Part shown: piece by piece, positions 24,291 to 33,286 of the stretch
Layout: each line of letters starts with the position of its first letter
Position numbering within the stretch: position 1 is the first letter of the stretch
From: Guadua angustifolia
Taxonomy: Eukaryota > Streptophyta > Magnoliopsida > Poales > Poaceae
Direction of reading: 5' to 3'
NCBI GenBank assembly: GCA_036346375.1
Contig: CM070515.1
Coordinates: 11,058,423 to 11,122,422 of the forward strand
DNA: 64,000 bases
Position numbers and translations under genes: made by a program
Notes under the pieces: generated by a model
Told to the model about the DNA's origin: nothing
The model's database searches: none
The model's input: the letters and a program-made list of their open reading frames with translations, nothing else

Positions 24291-24860
24291 GAAATCTATA
24301 CTCTGTACTGAAGAATTCTGGATCAGACGATCAGAACAGTTACGAGCTTTTTTTTGGTGGGTTCACAAGTTTGGTGTACGTGTGATCGCGACTTGCTGGT
24401 CCATGCACCTGCATGTGCTCTTTGTTTGTTCCGGGTAAAACTAGCTGAATGGATATGCTTTGCAATGGATAAAAATAATATTTATTAGCACTTTAAGCTA
24501 TTATTGTTTAGTTCGCGATATGCTCTTGACTCCGTCGTAACGCCTAGTTGAGTTTTGTCTCAGTCTGCATCATGCCTCTAACTCTGAACTTGGCTTACAT
24601 CACGTTTATGACTTCACCACAGTTGTTTGTATCACACCTCTACCGTACATCACGTCATTGGCTTCGCCGCCATTGTTTGATTGCACCTTTGTCGCACACT
24701 ATGAAGGAATGTTGTTGAGATAAGGGTTACATTTTTAGTAGTTAATTTGTTTATAATGTTGTCTTTTTGTTTTGTTAGAGATTTTTTTAGGGTTGAAAGA
24801 GTTACTTGAATAGAGGTTAGTGGACTTTGAGAAGACGCAGAAGGCATCATTTATCATCCC
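24291..24860. other. No gene recognised
   Basis: Intergenic. Short frames only, no repeat structure noticed. Confidence 0.3.
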
Positions 24861-24863
24861 TAA

Positions 24864-25075
24864 TGGCCTGTTTGGTTGGAGGGAATTGATGGAAGGGAAT
24901 GGGAATTGAGAGAGATGGATTATAAAATTCTTTGATTGGTTGGTGGGAATTGGAGAAGGGAATGGGAGTTTACAACTTAAACGTAGGGAATTCAATTCCC
25001 TGCCTCCCCCTAGGAATTAAAATCTCGCTTAATTCCTTTGCCCATTCCTATTTTCCAACGATGCCAAACAGACCC
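24864..25075. mobile_element. Tourist-type MITE (TSD TAA)
   Basis: Left end TGGCCTGTTTGG and right end CCAAACAGACCC are imperfect inverted repeats flanked by TAA at 24861-24863 and 25076-25078. The interior (GGGAATTGATGGAAGGGAATGG-type repeats) differs from the other Tourist-like copies here, so it is a separate family. Confidence 0.75.
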
Positions 25076-25078
25076 TAA

Positions 25079-25591
25079 GAGTAAAAGATACGAAGATGGA
25101 GCAGGCAGTTAGCAGGAAAGATCATTACCGCTTCAGCAGTGGAGTAAAAAGAAGGGCACATACATGATACATCATCTTCATTCACCTTCCAAGATCGCAC
25201 ACAAATCCCGAGGACTGAACCCCAGATCACGCACACATGTCGAGGCCTCGATCGTGAAGATTAAAAATCCCAAAATCTCACAAATCCCTTGATTCCCAAT
25301 TCGCCTAACTCGAGCCGAGAGGAGGTGAGGAGGGCGACGTTCGCACTTTGTGACCTGACGGCGACACTGAAGTCTCACCTTACCTTGCCATCTTCTCACT
25401 CACATCATGGCCGCACCCTCCATCTCCAAGTGATAGCACAGCGCCACAGCACGAACTCCCTCCCCACTCGCCATCACTCACGGCCAGACCGACCTGCAGA
25501 AGAGTTTCACCGGGTGATGGGGCTACTGTCGCATCAGGTGGAGCGGTCGGAGATAAAACCCAGCAACCACATCTATACATGGCACGCCGCC
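25079..25591. other. No gene recognised
   Basis: Flank immediately left of the CACTA insertion. The frame at 25289-25696 runs across the transposon end and is not a gene. Confidence 0.3.
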
Positions 25592-25594
25592 TAC

Positions 25595-25900
25595 CACTAT
25601 AGGAATCGACAATATTTTCATCGGCAAGAAACTGATGAAAATAAGGGTAAAACCGACAAAAATAGCTGTTTTCATCGGCAAAACCGACGAAAATAAGCCG
25701 ACGAAAGTAAGCTAACGAAAATATCCGTATTTTCATCAGCAACCAACAAAAATCGTTGCCGAGACAGCCGATGAAAATACTGGCCGTCAACCAGCCTGCC
25801 CTCACTTGGCCGATGAAAATAGCCCTGCCACGTCAGCAGCCAGGCCACGTCACTTGGCCTCTGTGATAGGTATTTTCGTCGGCTAGGACCGATGAAAATA
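25595..25900. repeat. CACTA left subterminal repeats
   Basis: Repeated TTTTCATCGGC / GCCGATGAAAA / CCGACGAAAAT motifs in both orientations, several as inverted pairs around a short spacer, match those at the right end. Confidence 0.8.
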
Positions 25901-25926
25901 CTTTTGCAATTTTTTAAAAAATACAA

Positions 25927-26867
25927 AAAATTATAAAAATTCCAGAAAATTCACAGAATATCATAGCATGAATATAATTCCCAGAAAATTCACTGCATTC
26001 ATATAATTCACAGAAAAATTTCACAAAAATTGTAGAAAATTCTAACAACCATAGAATGTCCATCACAAGTTCATTACAGATATTCATCATACAAACCCAC
26101 GTCACACATCTGCATATCTGGAACACAACCATCATTATTGGAGCTCATTGTACTTCAACATTGATGTGCAAGTATATGACAAAGGAACCAGTCCACAATA
26201 TTTTGGGCATCAACTCCTGCAACTAGCAAAATAATCAAGCATGATAAAGACAAAGGAACTAATGCCGAACACTGATAAATGCAAAAACATGAGAGCATTC
26301 CACGACAACTAGGAAGAAAAACTAAGTGAAACATTTACAGCGCAGGCAGGGCATCCAAATTAATATCAAGACAAAGTCGTAACAAAGGTTCAAAAAATCA
26401 GAACCATTTGGAAATTTTTTATGCTCAAGGTGCAATGAAAATTATACTTAACAAAAATATGAATGAAAATTATACTCAACAAGGTGCACAAGGTGCGATG
26501 AAAATTATACTCAACAAAAATATGAATGAAAACTAAAAATGAGTAACTAAATGGAGTAAATGTCATTCATCTCAGTACGCATCCAGCTTTCCATTTAACA
26601 ATTTTAGTACACATTCTCCTCTTGACAACAATTAATTTATTAATAATACTTTTCAAGTTTTTTCTTTGTTACCATAAAAGAAATAGCTAGTTGAAGTGTT
26701 CAACCTGTTAGGAATCCAATGGTTAAGCAGTAAGCTATTAAATAGCAATTACCAAATAATACTAACGTAAGCATTTATAAAGTAACAATCAACTTTAGAT
26801 GTAGGTCTGGAATTGAATAAATACACAAATAACACACATGCCATAGATTTACCTCACAAATTCAAAT
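25927..26867. other. CACTA interior, no coding remnant recognised
   Basis: AT-rich, with repeated AAATTCACAGAAT / AGAAAATTC motifs near 25940-26040 and a direct repeat of ATGAAAATTATACT(C/T)AACAAAAATATGAATGAAAA near 26440-26530. No domain recognised. Confidence 0.4.
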
Positions 26868-26996
26868 TTAACTTGGTAAAGTGTGGAAGTTGTGGCTGCT
26901 ACCCACATCGCCGCCTGAGTTGAAATACTGACTAACTGATGGTGACCCTGCATTACTACCAACATCGCCTCCAGCTTCAGGAGGCGGTGGCGGCCC
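26868..26996 (-). pseudogene. C-terminal exon of TNPA-like (Ptta/En/Spm) CACTA protein
   Basis: The minus strand has an acceptor (ACAG) then an exon encoding GPPPPPEAGGDVGSNAG, SPSVSQYFN and SGGDVGSS before a TAA at 26870-26868. This Pro/Gly-rich tail with YFN-type repeats resembles the C-terminus of plant Ptta/En/Spm transposon proteins. The rest is absent, probably lost when the retroelement junction formed at 27041. Confidence 0.5.
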
Positions 26997-27065
26997 CTGT
27001 ATGATGTATCCAAAAGTTTACAAAAATTACCACTATTAATTGAGCATTTGTTCACTCCATATGCT

Positions 27066-27655
27066 TACAAGTGGTATCATTGAGTTTTTCTTTTCTCAAA
27101 GTGGTATCATGGATCTTATTGTCATTTCTTCTAAGTGATATCCTTGATTATTTGGATTACTTTTTTAAGTGGTATCATTGAATTCAATTATTTCCTACAA
27201 GTGGTATTTCATTGCCTATTTGTAGCATTACTCCGATACCCAAATTCTTGATTAAGATTTTTCCTCGCAAATTAAAATTGTAAGTTCAACCGCTTAAGAT
27301 TTCTCTGAGTGAGAGTCTTTATGGTTTGAAATATATAAAAGAGGAAAATCTCAAGTTGAGCATTGTTCTTAATTCAAAAATTTCAAAATGCTCATTTCTT
27401 TTGGATCTTCAAGCACGCTCTTGAGATTAATTTTACAAGTGGTATCTACTTTCTCAAGTGGTATTCTTTTTGGGTTCCTCGTTTACCCGGTTAGGCAAAT
27501 TATTGGATTCTTCAAGAGAATCATATTAAAAAAATTTTGCAAAGCCTAATAAAATGAGGAGTGAGTTATTTGAATGTGTTTCAAATAAACCGTGTGATAC
27601 CCTTACTTCGTTTTTCATGCCTATCTTTACAAATGGTATTTTTACAAGTGGTATC
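27066..27655 (+). repeat. Repeated PBS-like motif TACAAGTGGTAT(CA)
   Basis: TACAAGTGGTAT occurs at 27066, 27196, 27434 and 27643, with AAGTGGTATCA or close variants at about 27098, 27168, 27454 and 27628. The real LTR/PBS junction at 31481 reads TACAAGTGGTATCAGAG, so these are partial copies of it. The same set recurs at about 35258-35880, and single motifs lie near 34955. Confidence 0.8.
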
Positions 27656-27852
27656 CACAAATCCAAATATGGTCTCTTTTCGAGTTTTCCTTATTTTTAG
27701 ACCATATTTCAAATAAAAACTTGTTTTGCTTCTTGGATGACCCGTCAAGTTTTTATTTGGTTTGAAATTTTAATCTCCTTCAACACTTTTCCCAAGGTCA
27801 TAAGTGTTTATTTCAATTCTTGTATGACTTTCATTAAAAAGAGATAATTTTA

Positions 27853-28169
27853 TGGGGGAGAATTAGGTGCTTAAAAAGAGATAGTTAAATGCCAAAAAGG
27901 GAGAATATTTAAAAAAATGTATGCCAAAAGGGGGAGAAATAATTAAAATATTCTTTTAAGATGGTTTATCCATTTTGGTGTTTAATGCCAAAAGGGGAGA
28001 ATTAGGAAGCTTAATTTCATTTGGTTTAAAAAGTAAGCTTGATATGATTAAGGGGAGAATTAATATGCATATGTGTTCAATTAGCTTAAATTCTCTCAAC
28101 ATGATTAGTTTTAATCCAAATGTGCTCATTAAGCTTGGATTTGTCATTAATCACCAAAAAGGGGGAGAT
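27853..28169 (+). promoter_or_regulatory. Multiplied polypurine tracts before LTR A
   Basis: Six GGGGGAGAA-like purine blocks occur in about 320 bp: near 27853, 27897, 27929, 27993, 28051 and finally AAAAAGGGGGAGAT ending at 28169, directly before the LTR start TGTAAG. Repeated polypurine tracts are a known Sirevirus trait. The set is repeated before LTR B (about 36082-36400). Confidence 0.75.
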
Positions 28170-30428
28170 TGTAAGTTCAACCTTCATTAGTTATGGTTTT
28201 GGTGTTAATGACAAATCTAATATTGTGATTATCCATTAATGTGATTTTGTTGTTAATGACAAATCTAATATTGTGATTATCCATTAATGTGATTTTGTTA
28301 TTAATGACAAATCTTATATCGAGACTAACTTGTTTATTTAGAATATCTTTGATTAGTCTCATCGCATTGAAAAATGGAAAACCCAAGGTATGTTTTCATA
28401 TTCATTCTAGTATTAGTTGCATACTTTGGAGTCAAGTTAAAGTATGAATGTCCCCATTACATTTACCACAAAATGTGCATTATGTTTCTCAATCCATATA
28501 TTACATGGATGCACATATTTAGGGGGAGTTTGTAGTTTAACTTGAAAGTCTCTTTGTATTGATCTATTCTTTATTGATACATATAAGGATCAAGACAAAG
28601 AAACTAAATACTTGAGTATATATTTGAAGTGCCTAAGTTATAAGTATACTCATGGTAATATAGGATATACTCCAATATAATCAAATTGAATATGTGCATA
28701 TTATATCCAAGTCAATCATACTTATGCACATATACATGTGGGGGGTATTCTAGAGTTGATGACTTAGGGTAATGATCATTTCCATATAGCCTACACATAA
28801 TGGATCATTACTTTTCATCAACATGAGTATATGAAATCTTGTGTAGTTAATATATACTCATATCAATTTAAATGATAATTTAAATTGAGTTCATTTGTCT
28901 TATTAATTATTAAAGAACACTTCATCATGTGTTGATGGTGTTCCGTGATTAATTAAGGACAAATGAATAGTTCTTAAGTATAATAAAGCATGAGTTGCAT
29001 TATTGTACTTAAGGCACAATTAAATCATTCAAATTGTTTTTGGTTGTGCTCAATTGATCTAAAGGCATCCATTATGTGTTAATGGAGTGCAAGAGATAAT
29101 TGAGACAACCGTGCATCTTGGACTAACTATTTGTATGAGTTGTGATTGAGTTAGGTCCAAAGATGGATGAGATGATGAGAACGGGACAAAGACGACATCA
29201 TGAGTTGATGGGCGTCAAGAATGGATCCCGAAGTGAAAAGAAGGGTGACGATCCCAGGGGAGCATGAGTGATAATCATAAAGACCCCAAAGGGGATTGCT
29301 TGTGCGCGGCGGCGAAGGTATAATTAGATAGGCTAAGGACTTTTGTAGTCTTTGAGTCTAAGGTTTTATCGCCATGCTATTAAGAGGGGTCGTTCCCTTT
29401 GCTTGAGCTTCATCATGTGTTGGTGATCTCATTCCGCGTTCACTCAAGCTCAAATCATAGTTTGATTTGGTTTTTGCATATGGGTTAACCATTTGGCATG
29501 TGTTGCGAATGGGTTAAACTTATGCTTGGTTGCATTTGGTTTTCGCATAATGCTTTGATCTGCATGTGTTGCAAGAAGTGATAAGCTAGTGCGTTGGCTT
29601 TTGCGTGAAGTTCACTTTTGCATGTGTTGCATTAGTTGAAGCTTCATGCTTTGGTTTCGCAAAACAATCTTTCTAAAACTTGTGTTTGCTTGGAGCTAAG
29701 TTTTGCATGTGTTGCAAAAGGAGAGAGCTCAAGCTTGGTTTTGGTGTTTATGGTTGTGCATGTGCTAGAGGCTCGCATGTGTTGTGAGTAGAGAGCACAT
29801 ATGGTTGATTTGGTATTTATGTGTTTGTATGGAACTAGAGGCTTGCATGTGTTGCGAGTAAAGAGCTCATACGTGTGATTTGGTTTTAGTTAAAGTTTGG
29901 TTTTGGTGTTGCATGGAACTAGAGAATTGCATGTGTTGCAATTAGAGAGTTCATGCACCTTGATTTGATGTTGCTTCGAGCTAGACTTTTGCATATGTTG
30001 CAAAGAGTAGTGCTCAAGCATGAAATATGTTTATTGTGTTGTTTGCAAGTTCACAGTCGAATAAACCGAGGTTTATGAGTCCTAATTCGAGAGCATGTGA
30101 ATAGGGCTTGCAACGGTGTTGGCAAGTTGATTGGGTCTCGTGTTGACCTTCATATGGCTAGGGGATTAATCTCATAAACTCGAGTTTGATTTGCTTATCT
30201 ACGTTTGCAAATAGTCTTTGAGTTGATTGCGAAATGTGTTTTTGCAATATGGTTGAAATTCTTTGAGCATGAGCTAAGTTGGTGCAAATGTGTTTTGCAC
30301 GTGTGTTTGATCATGTGTTGATCATCTAGAGGCTCAAAGAATGGGTTTCGGTTTTTGGTGAAATGGTTTTCGGAGTCGAATTGGTTTTTCTCTGGTGGCA
30401 AGACTATCAAGATGTTTGGGGCGGTAGT

Positions 30429-30660
30429 ACCATAAAGGGCTGTACTACCGCCTTTGGTTGGCTGTAGCTTTATTACGATCTTGCGTGTTTTACGGTGTCT
30501 GGTAAGGCAAGACTACTGCTTCGGTGGGAGCGGTAGTAAGAATGCGGATACTCTTGCCCTCAGAGGGCGTAGAGGGTCATATATGACCGCTGGCCGTTGG
30601 GGCCAAGGGTGGTACTACCGGCCCTATGAGGGCGGTAGTACCGGCCGACCATTTTTCTGC
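30429..30660 (+). repeat. GGCGGTAGTACC palindrome cluster in U3
   Basis: GCGGTAGTACC and its inverse GGTACTACCGCC recur; for example GGCGGTAGTAC / GTACTACCGCC pair over 11 bp around 30430-30455. The matching part of LTR B is about 38649-38880. This is by far the most diverged segment between two otherwise similar LTRs. Confidence 0.75.
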
Positions 30661-30698
30661 CCGAAAAAGCCCCCAACGGCTAGTTTTCTTGTGGGGGG

Positions 30699-30708
30699 CT
30701 ATATATAC
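30699..30708 (+). promoter_or_regulatory. Putative LTR TATA box
   Basis: CTATATATAC lies between GGGGGG and CCCCC, a small palindrome about 780 bp before the LTR end. The same sequence is at about 38930-38939 in LTR B. Confidence 0.5.
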
Positions 30709-31486
30709 CCCCTTGGGGGGCTTGGGGCAAGTGTTGCTGGCTTGGTTGAGGTTTTGGGTGAGGTGTTGCATGTGTTGCATACTCCCATTTGATTCTTGAG
30801 CTTAAGAGTGAGGCTAATTGCATGTGTTGCAATTAGTGAGTGGTTTGAGAGCCTCTTGTGCATGTGTTGCACTTGGTGATCACTTGTGCATGGAGCACAT
30901 TCGTTGTGCTCGGTGAAGTTCAAGCGGAGGAGCGGCTTGTTGCTCTTGGAGGTTGCCGACTCCTAGACGGCGTGAGCGTCGTCTTGGCGCGGAGCTCTCG
31001 AGGTGTGAGAAGTCCCGGCGAAGTTTGTGAAGGTTCGGGTTGAGCCTACGCGCAAGCGTGAAAAACCACGACTAGTGGAAAGAGGTGGGTGCTCGAGCGG
31101 GAGCCGGTCCAAGTGTGGGCTAGGCTCAACGTGGACTAGGGGAGACCGGCAAGTCTCCGAACACCACGGAAAAACATCGGTTGTCCCTTGTCTCTTTACA
31201 TTCAAGTATTTACCTTTTGCATATTATTGATTGCTTGAATGAGAATTGCTTAGTATTAATTGTTTGATCAATTTAGCAATTTATACATAGAGACATAATT
31301 TAGTTAGTGCACATAGTGGGCCTAGTTGATTTAGGCCTTAATTGTCAAAACCGAGTTTATCGCTTCCGCATTATAATTGATTAGGTTTTGACATAGGGGT
31401 TGATTAGAGCGATTGTTTAAGTGAGCGATCGAATTTCGTAAAACGCCTATTCACCCCCCCTCTAGGCGCATCCTCGACCCTACAAG

Positions 31487-31500
31487 TGGTATCAGAGCCA
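31487..31500 (+). promoter_or_regulatory. Primer-binding site (initiator tRNA-Met)
   Basis: TGGTATCAGAGCCA, two bases after the LTR end CTACA, is the usual plant PBS complementary to the 3' end of initiator methionine tRNA. Confidence 0.9.
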
Positions 31501-31544
31501 CGGTCACTCTCATTTTAGGCTTAACCGTCTAGAGAGTAAAAAGG

Positions 31545-33286
31545 ATGGCAAATAGAGGTTTAGTGCACTCCACCGATTCATATATATTTGATGGCTCTAA
31601 TTATGCTTCATGGAAAATATTTATGATTAGTCATTTTAAATCCATGAGCCCACAAATATGGTGGATCGTAGATGTCGGCATTTCTTCTCAAATTAATGAT
31701 ATTGCTCCAACTAAAGGAGAGGAGAAATGTCTACATCTCGACGCTCAAGCTACTAACGTTTTATTTAGCGTTGTGTGCGTAGAGATATTCAATCTCATTT
31801 GCAATCTCAAGAGCGCTCATGCTATGTGGATCAAGCTTCAAGAATTATTTGAATCATCCACATCAACAAGTGAGGATTGCATTGAGGAAATGTCGGTTGA
31901 CGATTCTTCAAACTCTTCATCAAGTGAAGAACCGGCATTACCATCAACCTCAACATCCGCCTCAAGCGACGACGAATCTTCACTTATATCAAAAATTCGT
32001 TGCTTCATGGCAAAAGGTATAAATGAGGTAAGTGATGATGAAAACGATGATGAGCCCTCTTATAATGATTTAATGGATATGTTAGAGGAGCTCAATAATT
32101 ATCTTGGGAAGGAGAAAACAAAATATAAGATTTTAAAGCTTGAACATGAATCACTTCAAAGTGATTATAATATGCTTAAAGAGAATCATGAATCTCTCCT
32201 TCTCAAAGAAATTTATAAGTCTAAGGTGGATATTGGAATCACATGTGATTTAATTGATGAAATGCTATGCTTAGATGTAAACTTCGAATATTTCATCAAA
32301 ATTAACATGTCCACCTCTTGTGAAGACTTAGTTGATACACCTTGTTGCTCTAATGAAATCGTTTCTAGTTCCTCTATGTCTTTAGATGTTAATCTTGTAG
32401 AGGAAAACAATGAGCTCAAGGCCCAAGTCATTAAGTTGGAAAATGACTTGAAGAGGTGCGTTAAAGGAAAAGCCCTCCTCGATTTAAATCTTGAGCAAGC
32501 CAAGGCGCCTCAAGACAAGCGAGGACTTCGGCCACAACTCCAAGAGGAGAATAGCAAGACGAGGCATAATCGCGACACACGAAGACAATCAAATGCTTCG
32601 CATGCAACAAGAAGGGCCACCTCGCCTCCGTGTGCCCTAATAATGTGGAGATCAAGCCACAAGCATCAACCATGAGGCAAGCCGGCAAGGAGCAAGTCAA
32701 ATCGGTCAAGAGAGGACCAAATAGCGTGACGTGCTTCAATTGCCGGGAGAAGGGACACTTCGGTAAGGATTGTCCCAAAGGTATAACTCCTAAGCCTATT
32801 CTCATTAATGAAAATTATTTGCTTAGGAAGGACAAGAATGGCAATGTGTTTGCCAAGCTTGTCAAGTCCCCTATGCCCGCTAAAAATGATATTCATTCGC
32901 ATAGGAAAAATGATTCTAGAAATGTGTTTGCTCAAAATGCTAGGTTTCCTAAGAATAAGAAAAATCATGATGATCACATGCTTAGGAAAAATAATTATAG
33001 CAAAATATTTACTAGAAATGCTAGATCCTCTAAGCCATTTCATAATTCTAATTATCATATGCTTAGAAGAGATCAAACTAGAAATAATTTTGCAAAGTAT
33101 CAATGCCCTCCTAAGCCATTTCATAAAAATGCAAATTATTTGCCTAGGAGAAATAATTATTGCAATTCTATTTCTAGTCATGTTAGTCAAGTTAAAAATG
33201 CTAAAATTAGGACCATTTGGGTTCCTAAATCTATTGTGACTAACGTTGTCGGATCCAACAAGGATTGGGTACCAAAAATCGCCTAA
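31545..33286 (+). pseudogene. Sirevirus-type gag, frameshifted
   Basis: The frame opens at 31545 just after the PBS. The N-terminus has the copia gag pattern FDGSNYASWKIFM...MWIKLQELFE, followed by Ser/Glu/Asp-rich and coiled-coil-like segments (ENNELKAQVIKLENDL). The frame is lost at about 32590. In a different frame come two CCHC zinc knuckles, CFACNKKGHLASVC (about 32600) and CFNCREKGHFGKDC (about 32735). A basic, Asn-rich tail with repeated HMLRR/NNY-type units ends at 33286. Two knuckles fit Sirevirus gag. Gag would form the particle and bind RNA, but this copy is broken unless the shift is a sequencing error. No pol follows. Confidence 0.8.

Larger units (their letters stand above)
27041..28169 (+). 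mobile_element. Truncated 3' internal region of an extra Sirevirus-like copy
   Basis: Nearly identical to 35271-36400, the non-coding segment just before LTR B. It ends in a polypurine tract abutting LTR A, so LTR A is also the 3' LTR of a second, mostly missing element. The left border at 27041 is abrupt and has no target duplication with the right side (TTAAT versus GCGTT). Confidence 0.8.
28890..30872 (+). repeat. Array of ~18 stem-loops with a shared TGTGT loop
   Basis: Hairpin apexes: TGTGT at 28928, 29085, 29416, 29499, 29565, 29623, 29708, 29778, 29848, 29932, 30235, 30289, 30314, 30771, 30823 and 30863, plus TGAGT at 29136 and 29201 and TATGT at 29994. Stems differ, but most are self-complementary: CATCA/TGATG, TCCATTA/TAATGGA, GTGCAAA/TTTGCAC, TGATCA/TGATCA, CTAATTGCA/TGCAATTAG, ATTGCGAAA/TTTTGCAAT. 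Many have distal paired arms (GGTTGT/ACAACC, ATGTGCT/AGCACAT, TTCATTTGTC/GACAAATGAA). Two hairpins (30282-30324) are enclosed by a 10-bp helix, TTCTTTGAGC/GCTCAAAGAA. The 29565 and 30771 stems are weak. Confidence 0.8.
28170..31484 (+). repeat. LTR A (3.3 kb)
   Basis: 3315 bp, TGTAAGTTC...CGACCCTACA, next to a polypurine tract on the left and a tRNA-Met PBS on the right. The TATA-like TATATATA at 30700 divides a U3 of about 2.5 kb from R/U5 of about 0.75 kb. U3 is full of hairpins (separate entry). Frames such as 30454-30792 are not genes. Confidence 0.88.

Noticed and set aside
27041..27050. TGAGCA at 27041 as the LTR start
   Set aside because: It is where the two repeats begin to match, but it lacks a polypurine tract. 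TGTAAG at 28170, right after a tract and pairing with TACA at 31484, is the better LTR start.
29490..30010. Regularly repeated GCATGTGTTGC motif as a CRISPR-like array
   Set aside because: Eukaryotic LTR context, irregular spacing, and the variable parts are stem arms complementary to each other rather than spacers.
30454..30792. 112-codon frame in LTR A
   Set aside because: Lies in the palindrome patch of U3 and is not kept in LTR B.
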